64,000 bases of DNA, taken from Desmodus rotundus. Lineage: Eukaryota > Chordata > Mammalia > Chiroptera > Phyllostomidae. Every line of letters starts with the position of its first letter. Position 1 is the stretch's first letter. This document shows positions 22,256 to 33,394 of this stretch, one piece after another. The notes below the pieces were generated by a model. The model saw nothing but the letters and a program-made list of their open reading frames with translations. It did not search any database and was not told where the DNA came from. The DNA lies in NCBI RefSeq assembly GCF_022682495.2, contig NC_071398.1, forward strand, positions 12,158,934 through 12,222,933, in the 5' to 3' direction. Position numbers and translations under genes: made by a program.

Positions 22256-22440
22256 TCTTTCATTTATTTTGTTCATTCGAGCCCACACATCAGTGAGATC
22301 ATATGGTATTTGTCTTTTTCTGACTAGCTTATTTCATTTAGCGTAATAATCTCCAAGTCCTACGCTGTCACGGAAGATGGGATTTCCTTTTTTATGGCTG
22401 GGTAATATTCTATTGTGTAAATATACCACAGCATAAACAT
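22256..22440 (-). mobile_element. LINE-1 5' inverted segment
   Basis: This reads as the end of L1 ORF2/early 3' UTR on the minus strand: on the plus strand GTGAGATCATATGGTATTTG, then TTTTTCTGACTAGCTTATTT, TTTTATGGCTGGGTAATATT and CTATTGTGTAAATATACCAC. It directly adjoins a plus-strand L1 3' end, the arrangement produced when L1 inserts by twin priming. Confidence 0.8.
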
Positions 22441-22775
22441 TTATCTGGAAACAGAGGCATGGATACATGGAACAGACTGACAGCTGTCAGGAGAGAGGGG
22501 AGTTGAATACCGGATGAAATAAGGTGAAGGGATTAACCAAAAACCATATATATGACACATGGACCCAGAAGAGACAAGAGCATGGTGACAGCCAGAGTTG
22601 GGGGGGTAGAGGGGTAGGTGGAGGCGGGCAGAGGGGTACAATGGGGATGGAGAGAGACTTTGCTCGGGGCGATGGACACATGATGCAGTGGGCAGATGAT
22701 GTCTTGCTGAGTTGTACACTTGAACCTGTATAGTTTTGTGAGCCAATGTCACCCCAATAAATTCAATTAAAAAGA
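22441..22775 (+). mobile_element. LINE-1 3' UTR, plus strand
   Basis: The plus-strand L1 3' end has GGAACAGACTGACAGCTGTC, GGTGAAGGGATTAACCAAAA, ATGACACATGGACCCAGAAG, a G-rich stretch, then TTGTACACTTGAACCTGTAT and the terminal CACCCCAATAAATTCAATTA with an AATAAA signal. With the inverted segment to its left it forms one 5'-inverted insertion of about 520 bp. Confidence 0.8.
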
Positions 22776-23196
22776 TGCATAAATACACATGAGTTGAAAT
22801 GATAATGAATAGTAAAAATTAAAATACTTGAAACTTAAAAACAAAATAATAAAAATAATTATGTTAAAATACAAAACCCAGAATTTTAAGAAACACTAAG
22901 CATTGACCTGACTCGCAGCGATACACAGGGTCCGGCAGAAGCGAGGCCTGCTCGAGTGTGCTCGGTGGGGTAACGACATGGGTATTAAAATTTATAGTTT
23001 TAATTTAAACACCTCACCTAAAATGTCACATGGTGTGCTGCGTGCAATATCATTATGCTACAGAATTTCATGCTTGTGATTTTGTAACAAAAGATTTTGA
23101 AATAAAAAACTGCATTATTTGTGCTGGATTGTGTATATTATGTAAATTAAAAAAACATTTTTTGGTTGGTGCTATGTTCATAGTCTTTCTTCTAGT
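22776..23196. other. AT-rich unassigned DNA
   Basis: No gene is recognised. The left part may be the extended A-rich end of the L1. A GC-richer patch with CpGs lies at 22910-22980. Confidence 0.5.
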
Positions 23197-23359
23197 TATT
23201 TTACATATTGATTTGAGAGCAAGAGAGAGAGAGGAACATTGATTTGTCCCACTTATGCGTTCATTTTGGCTGACTCTTGGATGTGCCCTGACTGGGGATC
23301 AAACCTGCAACCTTGGCATATCAGGAAGATGCTCCACCAACTGAGCTGCCCAGCCGGAC
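23197..23359 (-). mobile_element. VES SINE, copy 3
   Basis: Minus-strand VES: on the plus strand a TTTACATATTGATTTGAGAG tail segment, a GAGAGAGAG tract, then GTGCCCTGACTGGGGATCAA (B-box complement), GCTCCACCAACTGAGCTGCC (A-box complement) and the CAGCCGGACT end. It is more diverged than copy 2 and no clear target duplication is visible. Confidence 0.88.
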
Positions 23360-23639
23360 TTAACATTCCAAGAAAGAATTAATTGGAGCAAATTTTAATC
23401 CTGTATTTTGTTACTTTGAATTTTATTGTACACATGGGGATCTGGATACCGTTTTAGTATTTTATTTGTGATTTTTGATTTGCAATTTATGTAAGCTGAA
23501 AGGATAAGTAGTTCATACCTAGTATCCATGAGTGCGTATCTTAATCATATGGAGATAATGATCGACCACGATATTTTTCACCTTTGATGAAAGTTCACAG
23601 TTTGAGAAATATTATTGTACTCGGAATAGAATCACTGTT

Positions 23640-23850
23640 CTGAAACTCAGACTACCAAGATTGAGTGTGAACCCCTCCCATTTCAGCATTAGCTTAACCT
23701 CACTGAACTTAATTTGTTTCTAGATAAAATAGGGATAATTAAATCCATCCCATCTCCTTTGTCAGGTGTTGGAGAGAATGAAATGAAATCAAAGGTGTTA
23801 GCGTGCCTTGTCACCTGGAAAGCACTGCGTTAATATAAGGGACTATTCAC
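23640..23850 (+). mobile_element. MIR SINE
   Basis: Plus-strand MIR order: head ending in GAGTGTGAACCCCTCCC, then AGCTTAACCTCACTGAACTT, TTGTTTCTAGATAAAATAGG, a GTTGGAGAGAATGAAATGAA block and CACCTGGAAAGCACTGCGTT near the 3' end. It is diverged but consistent along its length. Confidence 0.75.
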
Positions 23851-24690
23851 TCCATCATTAATAACAAACGCTCGAATCCTTTGTATCACCACCTTGTGTA
23901 AAACATCTTCAGAGGAAAGTACCTGATGCCTTAGGATGCCGATCAGTCACTGAACTTATTGCTCCCTTTCATGATTTGGACAGTATATCTTGCACAACAA
24001 TCAAAGCTCTGCAATCTAGGAGTTTGCACAAAACCGCAGTTGGAGGTGAATATATATAGGTTTCAGGGTCTGCATTATTAGAGTTTGGTTGTACACCACA
24101 GGCTGGGCTCTGCTGGACACGTTAAGAGAATTACTTAATTTCCCTCTGAATTTTAATTATATCATATGGAGGATACAGCCAGCCCCTTAAGCAACTGGCA
24201 CAGAGCCAATGAAAAAACATTGTCCGCTTCATTAGTCATATAAAATGTCTATAATTTATATGCTATAAGAGAATATAAAGAATGCGTATTTACAATAACA
24301 AATAAAAAGCTAGATATATAAACAAGTTTTACAGAAAAGTGACAGTATCTACTTAATTTTTTATCTGTATTCATGTATACCTACTTCCTAAAGAATTTCT
24401 GACTGCTATGTAAAAACATACAATAGGATAAAATTCAAATGAAAGCAGAAACTGAGTATCAAGTTCAAAGAAAAAATAAGAGATGCCAATTTTATCACAT
24501 ACATTGAATAGCATTTCCCAGTTGCTTCCAACATATCCATGTTAACATCTGAATAATGAATGAACTGACCAGTGAATATACGATGCTGTAAACACAGTTG
24601 GGTATTTAACTTTAGGAAATTTAATATGATGAAGGAGAATATGTTATGTGTGTGTCTTTATAGGTCCCTTTCTGCTTGTCCTTGACCAAA
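23851..24690. other. AT-rich unassigned DNA
   Basis: No gene or transposon is recognised in this AT-rich stretch. Confidence 0.55.
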
Positions 24691-24691
24691 A

Positions 24692-24778
<87 letters not shown>

Positions 24779-24868
24779 CACACACACACATATATATATA
24801 CATATATATATATACACATACACACATATATATATATACATATATATATATACACATATATATATATA
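24692..24868 (+). repeat. Compound (CA)n/(TA)n microsatellite, about 177 bp
   Basis: Blocks of ACACAC and TATATA alternate without breaking the purine-pyrimidine alternation. Both strands are open in several frames, giving artefactual tyrosine-isoleucine and threonine-histidine repeats; these are not genes. Confidence 0.97.
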
Positions 24869-26528
24869 ATGTTTAAGCCTTTAGTGAAATAAACCTTCAT
24901 AATTCTTTTCAAAAGAGTTTATGTATATATCAACTTATTCAAATAACAATCATTAAGTGTTATTTACCTCTAGTCACTATTTCAAGGACTCAATCTGCTT
25001 ACAATGCCATCCATAGAATATGTGTTTTCTTGTTTTGTAATTACCTAGCTTGTATTAGAAATTCACTAAATTGTTTAAAACATCATTAACATTCAAGTTA
25101 AAGGAAAAGTTTCTCAGTTTTGTTTTACTATTGTCCTGTTAGCTGATGTTCACTGTTCTTTAGACTAACAGTTGCTTGAGAGAAAAGTGTATTTCTTTTT
25201 TTGATCTCCAGGAACACTTAGCACAATGTTTCGCAAACAGGTGGATCCCAAAGACACATTCGCTATGTAAGCAGCAACTCATTAAGGAATAATAAAAAAT
25301 ATATAAAAAGAGGTTGAGAACTAGGAAAGAAGGTTTTAGACAGAGGTCTGAGTTGGCAGTCGTGAGTAGACAAGACTGAAATATCTGCAGTTAAGTAAGT
25401 AAAAATTTAGTAACAGCCCTAGAAATAGGCCACTTAAATTGGGGCTTTGGCTGTCCCTTTGTGCCCTAATTTTGACTCTCCTGCCTGCAGCGGTAGCCTC
25501 CACGCCACCCAGCCCTCCGCACTCTCTGTAGTGCGCAGAGAACACAGAGAATCGACACTATTATCACTCACTCATTATGCTAGCTAATTACAAACGACAT
25601 TCAGTAGGCATGATTCCCATTTTAGAATGTTAACACTGCTACGAGAAGTTAAGCCACCCACATCTCCCAAGAAGAGTAAACCGAGTTGAACCTGTGGGGT
25701 CTTAATTCAGTGTTCAGGCTTCTGCCTCTCGATCTGCTGGCCTCCACAAGAGCACGCCATTTGGAACGGTGGGCGCTGTTCTGACAAACCCTGCCGGTCT
25801 GGCTATCGCTGGGAATTGCTCTACCAGGGCTCTTGGACCGTCACTTCCCCGAAGAACGTCCCCCTCGGGTTTACGCTTTGGGCACTCCCTCCCTGACTGA
25901 CACAATCTGGTCCAGTCTCTAAAACAAGGCTATTTTTTCCCAGATTTCCATTATTTCTGGCCTGGAATTTCTCCAGGCTCTCTCTCTCTCTACATGCTCA
26001 AATTGTTGAAATCGCAGAACACCTCAGTCCTTAGCTGCACCGTTATAAAACTGTCATCAGTTTAAGATGAAGGAGTTAGGGGAGACTTCATACAATAAGT
26101 TGGACTTCCACCGAACATTGAGGGCTGATGGGAATTGGATGGGATAAAGGAATGACAGAGCGCACTTATGGGGAAAAAAATCTCAAACTGCAACCTTTGT
26201 ATTTGAAACCTAAACAATGTATTCAAGTAAAAACTCTACCCCCCCTGGGCTAGAGAAGTTCATTTCCAAAATGCTAAAAACTCATTAAAATAAAACTAAT
26301 ATACATCTAGAACTTTATAGGGTCTATGTCTCTTTTTCTATAAGTGAGATAATTTAATCCTCAACTATTACCTTAATGGAATCTGGAAAGATTTAATTAT
26401 GCTGACTTCATACATAGGAGAATAACATCTCAGTCATAAAGTTTAAATCTGCATGGCTAAAATATATGAATTAGTTCAAGCGTCTGCAAATACAATCCTC
26501 AAGTTTTATCTGCCCCAATTTCATAGAT
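24869..26528. other. Unassigned DNA
   Basis: About 1.7 kb without a recognised gene. The segment near 25170-25270 has a weak L2-like 3' end pattern (CAGGAACACTTAGCACAATG). A short CT tract lies at about 25979-25991. Frames at 25336-25545 and 25714-25905 have no domain. Confidence 0.5.
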
Positions 26529-26529
26529 T

Positions 26530-26537
26530 CTGTGTGT

Positions 26538-26594
<57 letters not shown>

Positions 26595-26605
26595 AGAGAA
26601 AGAGA
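26530..26605 (+). repeat. Compound (TG)n(AG)n microsatellite
   Basis: A TG run at about 26530-26572 with one TA interruption passes directly into an AG run to about 26593 and then AAAGAG units. The overlapping 84-codon frame is low complexity and not a gene. Confidence 0.97.
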
Positions 26606-29475
26606 CAAGAAAAGTCACCATTCTCTCTCAGTCTGTCTGGGCCTCTAAATAATCATTCCCTACTGTTCTACCCAGTGGTGTTATGGCGTTATACCAGAAA
26701 ATGTTAAATGCCACCCTTTCTCCCCAATTGTGTATACACAGTGGCCTCTAATAACTATTCTAGAGAAGAAAAATAAACTATGGAAGTAAAATCCTCAGAT
26801 AAAACTCAGTAAGGAACATGGCATGGAATTCAACTCCACACCCTTGATGAAACATATAAAAATGAAAGAGAGTCACTTTATGACTTAGGATCAAGCATGT
26901 TGAACTGAAGATTGATGTCACAGTTTTAGTCCCATCACTATTAGTCTTTCAGCATTAAGTCGGTGCGATGATTGACTCCTTTTGTGCAAATTGCTTAAAT
27001 CATCAAAGAAGGAAACATAGTATCTAAACCTGAAACAAAGAGAACATGTGTGGTGGGCGGCAGGGGCAGGATAGGTCGGCCGGTTTGGACTGCTGAACCA
27101 TTTTGGGGATGCCAGTGCGGAGATCCCTTGCAGCTCATCATCGTGAATGTTGAAGAAATTTTGGATGCATTTCTTGTTTATCAGATGCTAATACTACAAC
27201 CTAAATTAATATGTCAATTTGGACAATAATGAGGTGATATGAATACATTTGCTACAATGTCACTCTGTGAATCGACACTTCATGCTGCCCCCACCCCCCA
27301 AAAACAATTGTGTAGCCTGGCCAGTGTAGTATTTCACTGGCCACTTCAGGAAGATTACTGACACTGATGAAACTTCCCCCAGTGTGCAGACTCCCATGTG
27401 CAAACCATCGGCTGTTTTGTTGATTTGGCTGGCCCGGGGTACATTTATCTTCTTCTGGTGTCGGCAGCTCTGCTCTGCCTTGGAGAAGTGCCTCTTCCCC
27501 ATGTGCTGAAGGTCTTGGTGGGAAAGGCAATCGTATGCTTAGGCCTTTTTTGGTTAAGCTTGTGCATAGGAGGCATGACTGGAAAATCTGACTCTTCCTC
27601 CCAGAAATGTGAATTAAGCAGGGAAAGCACATGTCTCGGAGCTGCTGTATCCTAGCTGGTCCATAACAGGACTGCCCCTGGCATCCTCACCCCAAACCCC
27701 CAAACCATCCAGACTCCTGACACCTGTCCTTACAAATCTGCGTCTTCAGCTTCACTACGACTACCTGAACTTTCCTAAAAACTGGCATTACGTTTGTTTT
27801 ACTTTATTTTTCTTTTTATGCTTCTGTCCTCTTTCCCTTCCTTTCCTTTCCTGGTCTTTTTTTTTTTTCTTTCTTGAATTAGCCACAGTTTCTGTTGCTA
27901 ACGAACAAAACAAGACAAAGTGAAAACAAAACAAAGTGAAACAACACTTCCCGAACTTGGTTCAGGAGCCTTGTACATACACTTTGTGTTTCGATGCTAC
28001 GGCCCTGCAGCCCAGTCTGAGTTCAGAGGCTCTCCTGCAACCCTGATCCCTCATAGAAACTGTGAAAAATGTTGTCTTGATACATGTAATTCGATATATG
28101 CCCCTTCCCTTACATATACAGTGAACCCAGGTTACCACTTCTGACTTAGGACGGTGGCCGATGAGGGTCCCTTTCAATGGTGGCACAACTCAAGGAAACG
28201 TCCATAACCTAAAGATGTGTCACAGTCATACATCCTTTGTTTTCTTCCCAGGCAGCATCAATACTCAGAGATTGCACACAGACCTTCCACACAAAGTCAG
28301 CAGTTCATTTCCAGATTTCAACTGGGAGCCATGACCGGTGGACTTTGGAAGGAAAGTTTACTCTAAAGTTCAGGATTGAAAGTTGAGATTTGTGTGAAGA
28401 AGACTGGCTAGATCTGAGTTCTATAATGTAAATATATAAGTGAGCCAAAAGAAGTCAATGTGGGTCATGACTCGGATGACAAGATTTTTTTTTTAAATTA
28501 AAAATTGTATTTATTGTCATTTTATTATGCTGGTGTAACCTCCTTCCATTATGTCATTGGCTTCTATAACTTTAAAATATGCATTTTACCAGTGAGTAAA
28601 CCTAGCTTTTTATGACTTAAAGCACTGGCTCAGGAAATTATATGTACAGTTGGCACCAAAAGCAGAGAGGCTAACTCTAGGGCCAACGTTCTCCATTGGT
28701 TTAGGCTGCCTTCTGGACGAGTTAGAAGAGTGAGGATGGAAAGCAAAGAAATGGGTCAAGTCCCGAGTGTAGAGGCAGATGCTGCGTGGAAAAGACAAAG
28801 TTGGAAACTTACATATGTTCGTGGAGTGTTAGCGAATGTGTGATGGCGGAGGGGTGAGACTGGTGTCAGTGTGAAGAGTTTATGCTATAAAAGTAAAGCC
28901 TATAGAAGGAAGCAATATCCCAGTCAGGGAGAGAGACAGCAGGACAGAGGGAGCGTGCGTCACGGTCAGTGAAGCAAAGGCTTACTTCCAGGGCCATGCA
29001 AGATTTGGGCAAACGAGAGACGCTTGGTTTCAATGTACCATTTACCTGAGTCAACCTTGGCACAGCTCCTGCTCCCATCTTTCTTCTTTAAAAAGGAAGA
29101 CAGGACCGCCGTTAGAGTTCGAACATATTCATCCAGTCACATATCAATTCTGAACAATGCTGAATCTCCTGCTAGGAAAACGCCCTCCAGTACAGACGCA
29201 CCACCTTCCTGAACATGAGGTTTATCCAAATTGTGTTTCCTGTTCCATCTTTCTGAGTATTTTAGAAGACTCTTTTTAAAAGTTACCTAATCTCTATTTT
29301 TTTTTTAAACAATGTGAATATTTATTGCGTTCCATTTAGGGACAATCAAGGCTGACTGATTTTGCACTGTTGAAAATGCATGGGTAGCTCAGCCCATCAC
29401 CCTTCCTCCTTCTCATCACTCGTTTCTCCCATGGAAATACTGACCGAGTAACAAAGGGAAGGGAACCGGGGCTTC
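26606..29475. other. Unassigned DNA, 2.9 kb
   Basis: No gene or transposon is recognised with confidence. At 27245-27660 both strands are open (minus 126 codons, plus 85 codons) in GC-richer DNA without a recognisable domain. A pyrimidine-rich CTTT/CCTTT stretch lies at about 27795-27875, and an A/T-rich tract at 28484-28515. Confidence 0.5.
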
Positions 29476-29479
29476 AGGT

Positions 29480-29640
29480 GGGAAAGCACCAGACTGACAG
29501 GAGACCGGAATTCTCTCCCTGATTCTGTAGCTACAGAGCAGAGTACCAGGCATGCCCATAAACCTGCCTGAGCCAAGTGCTTGTGTATAAAACGAGAAGG
29601 CTGGACTTCATAAAATGATCTCGGAAGTGCAGTCTATTCT
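29480..29640 (+). mobile_element. MIR SINE, 3' half variant
   Basis: Plus-strand MIR-type order: GAAAGCACCAGACTGACAGG, GAGACCGGAATTCTCTCCCT, then AACGAGAAGGCTGGACTTCA and ATGATCTCGGAAGTGCAGTC. The last two match the GGCTGGACTAGATGATCTC form found in some MIR subfamilies. Confidence 0.65.
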
Positions 29641-30198
29641 AGAACAATAAAGACATTATTTACAAAACAAGGTATAAGACTCAAACATAAAATATATGTC
29701 TCTATACTCATATCTATTTTATGACATACCAGTAGAAGTCGTAAGATTACTTTTATAAACTTTTAAAATGTCAATATTTTGTGAAAAGTTATTTTTAAAA
29801 TGTAATAATCTAGGTGTTCACTCTTTATAGGACTGGGAGGCTTCCTTCCCGAGAGCAGTGAAGTATCTCATGGACAGTGTTACTGGAACTAATCATTTAG
29901 GCGGAAGAATGAGTCCTTTGGTTCTATCTTTCACACATGAATTTTAATACCTCATATTTAGCTGGCTGGGCTCAGGGACTTCAAGTTCAGTATGTAAGAC
30001 TATTTAAAATGTTCCAATGTTCCTTTTGAACCCTCCCTGACAGGTGGCGGCATTTTACTAAACATTCTCTGAGGAAAATATAATGCCTATGTTGCTAAAT
30101 GATACTTCTCGTGCCTCTCGGCACCATTAATTTCCTTCACAAGCTTTCGGAGGTCCAAGGGGGTCAAGTTACCAGTGACCTTGAAAAGAGGAAGAGAC
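29641..30198. other. AT-rich unassigned DNA
   Basis: No gene or transposon is recognised here. Confidence 0.55.
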
Positions 30199-30206
30199 TT
30201 GTATGT

Positions 30207-30646
30207 CAGTGATTTTCAACCTTTTTCATCACCCTGTATATTATCCAGAGTCTGGCATCAATAACACCCCCTTTTTATTACAAGATCTTTTATTACAAAA
30301 TCATAAGCATGTGATTCTATAACGTAACAACATCACACACACACCATATGACACGATAGGTGAAATGTTCACATTAAAACTATAAATTATCACACCCATA
30401 TTATGACCCTACCCACCACACTCAAGCAGGCATTACTGCTGCCGGACCCTGCATTTTGGGGGGCTGATCTGACAAAAAAAAATGTAGGTATAATTTTGAT
30501 TCATTCACACTGGTCAGCTGTTGTTGTGTTGGTTATTGTCCTTTTTTTATTTGAAAATCTAAGGGAAAAGAGGTCAGTGCCCTTGACCAATAGTCAGGTA
30601 TTACATGTTTTAAAAGCCCTTGTGGCGCAGCAGGTGACAACCACTG
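30207..30646 (+). mobile_element. Non-autonomous hAT-like DNA transposon
   Basis: About 440 bp bounded by inverted ends, CAGTGATTTTCAACC on the left and GGTGACAACCACTG on the right, which are diverged reverse complements. The interior resembles a laurasiatherian/bat hAT element I remember, with GAAAATCTAAGGGAAAAGAG and GTCAGGTATTACATGTTTTA. It is flanked by 8-bp segments matching at six of eight positions (TTGTATGT at 30199-30206, TTCTATAT at 30647-30654), the duplication length expected for hAT. The 121-codon frame at 30403-30768 runs past the element end and encodes no transposase domain. Confidence 0.65.
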
Positions 30647-30954
30647 TTCTATATGAATGTGGACAGAATGTGAATGAGATCATATTAAGTTATAGGGGGA
30701 CCCGGGCAAGGGCCACAGTGTCAGCTAGATGGCTCAGGATGGACATGGACGTGACACAATATTTTTAGGGAGGACTTTCAACATTATGTGTTTGAAGTAA
30801 TGCTAATTTAAAAAAAAATACTTTTTGTAATAAAATAAAACATCACCTGCACTGCACAGTGTTTCATTCCTCAATTATAAATAATCAGTTGTGCAGATGT
30901 CTGCTCTTCCAGTAGGTTTTCAGACCTTACTCAGCTTTGAATTTTAGGCCTTAA

Positions 30955-31015
30955 AAAAATGCCTCTTAAAAAGTACGTGTTTGAAAGCTTCTCCCTGGCC
31001 TTCTGTACTCATCTT
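30955..31015 (+). mobile_element. L2 LINE, left piece (split by VES copy 4)
   Basis: A short L2-like segment (GAAAGCTTCTCCCTGGCCTT) ends at the target duplication of the VES SINE and resumes after it. Before the insertion it was continuous with 31265-31530. Confidence 0.6.
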
Positions 31016-31030
31016 AAAAGTCACTGTCTT

Positions 31031-31250
31031 GCCCTGGCCAGATGGCTCGGTTGGTTGAAGTGTCTTCCTGTATGCCAAGAGGTTGCGGGTTCCATACCTG
31101 GTCAGGGCACATACCTAGGTTGAGGGTTCAATCCCTGGTCGGGGCTCTTATGGAAGGCAATGGATCAATGTTTCTCTCTCTTCCATTCTGTTTCTCTCTT
31201 CTTCTCTCTCAAAAGTCAGTAAACATATCCTCAAGTGAGGATTAAGAAAA
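31031..31250 (+). mobile_element. VES SINE, copy 4, inserted in an L2
   Basis: Head GCCCTGGCCAGATGGCTCGG, then GGTTGCGGGTTCCATACCTG (B-box-like), GGTCAGGGCACATACCTAGG, a partly duplicated GTTCAATCCCTGGTCGGGGC segment, a CTCTCT-rich part and an A-rich tail. A 14-bp target duplication flanks it (AAAAGTCACTGTCT at 31016-31029, AAAAGTCATTGTCT at 31251-31264; one mismatch). Confidence 0.93.
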
Positions 31251-31264
31251 AAAAGTCATTGTCT

Positions 31265-31530
31265 CACGGAAGACTTTCCAGATTTCCCTGTGGTAAGCCA
31301 GGCCATTTTATCTCACATACTTATGGCCCCGTATGCTTTCCTTTTATTTAGTACTTTGTAATTACCGATTTGTTTATGTGTTTTCCTCCTCTAGGCTGCA
31401 AGCTCCAGGCACACAGGAAATTTATCTCTTGAGCTTTTAGAGTTCAATTTCCTGGACTCAGCCCTGACACTGACTCATAGTAGGTATACATGAAATACTC
31501 TTTGAAAGAATGAAAAAAAATAAACAAGTA
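31265..31530 (+). mobile_element. L2 LINE 3' end, right piece
   Basis: The segment continues in L2 order: CGGAAGACTTTCCAGATTTC, TTCCTCCTCTAGGCTGCAAG, CTCCAGGCACACAGGAAATT, then a CATAGTAGGTATACATGAAA end with the terminal TTTGAAAGAATGAA. This is the usual L2 3' terminus. Confidence 0.75.
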
Positions 31531-31973
31531 AGTCAATAGTACTAAAATCAGTTTAGCATCTCCACATGTAATAGATGTGGTTTAAAAATTATAGCATTGT
31601 ATTCAGCCCAATATGCTTATAAAACTTCTAGTTGCCAAAACATTTGTAATACATTTGACCCAGGAGAGCAAATCTACACAAGTAGATCTTCTTGTTCTGT
31701 TTTTCGTTCTTTGTTTTCTTTCACTGGAAATAAAATGAAGGGCTTCTGTCATTCTTTAACACACAACACAGTAACTCAAACACACTTCTGGCAGGTTAAG
31801 ATTCCTAATTAATGACACTGTGACATCAGCAGCTAAGTACAGGTGATACATCAATTCTAGTATCTCATTAAGCCTAAAGAAAACACATTTTAATCTAGCC
31901 ACTGAATATTTTCTCACTGAATATTAAATACAATGGCTTCTTCAAATGACAGTAATTCAGAGCTGGGATCAAT

Positions 31974-32050
31974 CTATCCATCCATCCATCCATCCATCCA
32001 TCCATTTATCTACCTACCTTCCTTCTATCCATCCATCCATCCATCTATCA
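31974..32050 (+). repeat. (ATCC)n tetranucleotide microsatellite
   Basis: TCCA units repeat at 31975-32003, degrade through a TTTATCTACCTACCTTCC stretch, and resume at 32028-32045. Confidence 0.95.
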
Positions 32051-33394
32051 TGTAGCTTAAATCTTTATGAAGAAAAATGATTCTCCTAATTGAGGAAATT
32101 TAAACGAATAAAAATGAGGACTATAATTATAAATGATTATATTATGCCAAATGAAAACAGAAAGCTTTGATGAAGGTTCACGTGTGCATTAAACCAACTT
32201 TCTTTCTCTCTCTGTTTAAAATTCACTCCCATCTAAGTCTGATGAACAAATTTTAAAAAGTGACCCCCAAAGCCATCTCACTAATAGTTCTTTATGCAGT
32301 AGATCTTGTTTGAGAGATGCTCTGAAAGGAATAAAGAATGTCAGATAAATTAAGTGAAAGAAACAGATGTAGATTAAGAGTGATGTACATTCCAAGCCTG
32401 AATGTTTAATTTCACTAAATATTATTTTCCATCATCATGATCACATTATATTGAAATGTTGGAACTTCAATTTCCTCTACTATTTCATTTAATAAAACCT
32501 TTGTTTCCTCTGGACTCTTTAAGGAGATGTTAGCTTTAAATCACATTGACTTCACCCTTTGCAATTTACATATGTTGAAGAAATAAAAGCCTTTTCAAGA
32601 GTCACCAAGGGGCCTGGGAGGCCTCAAAGGAGTGTTAAGACCTTGGATTTAATGCGAGCTGCCTCAAACACAAAACACAAATCTTCCCTGTGGAATACTA
32701 ATGGCTTTTGTGTACAGTTACATTTTCTTGTGACTTTTTTAAAGTCTAGGAGCAGCCTCTGTATAAAACAGCCTTTGTGCTGGCGATTGGGCAACACAAC
32801 TCCAGCTTTGAAGCAAACACACAGCTTTCCACAGGTTATCACTGCATAGTGAAACTTCCTCTGGAATGATTAGCAGAGCTTTGAAAGTCTAAAAAGCAAT
32901 AATACCCGAATGGCAATTCATGAATTGTGCATCACAGGTCTTGAGTTGAGAATCAGATTTCTATGAAGATTTATTCAAAAGGGCATTTAAAATATCTCAA
33001 ATAGAGTTCTGAGTTTGGTCTTTGATTTGTAACAGTGGATTTATTCAAAGTTGTCTTTCTTTTTTTTTTTTTTTTTCTCAAAGCCACATTTTTACTTTAT
33101 TTTCTGAAACATATGCCTGGTCTTAAATAGCAATAGGATTTATACAGGAGTTCAAAAAGGTCAAGGGATGCTGATTTCCTAAACCGGCCTCTATCCTGCC
33201 CGCATAATAGATCTTTCTTATAAAATGCACATGTCATTACATGGTCCAGAAGGTTTCAAACACGACAGAAAGCCAATAACGTGCTAAGAAATTCTTAGTG
33301 ATTTCTATTTTTTGGAGTCACTTGGGGTTTTAGGAAAACTCAGATGCTCATAAAAGTATGTAGAAGAATGGACAGTGGAGCAAATGAGCTCTCA
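32051..33394. other. Unassigned DNA, possible conserved non-coding block
   Basis: No gene or transposon is recognised. The part at 32390-32870 is free of obvious repeat signatures and contains AT-rich motif clusters; I suspect but cannot show conservation. A 17-base T run lies at 33060-33076. The 96-codon frame at 32559-32849 is matched by an opposite-strand frame and has no domain. Confidence 0.4.

Noticed and set aside
24621..24912. Overlapping open frames on both strands
   Set aside because: They are translations of the CA/TA microsatellite and have no coding meaning.
30403..30768. 121-codon frame considered as a transposase piece
   Set aside because: It starts inside and runs out of the non-autonomous hAT-like element and does not resemble a transposase.
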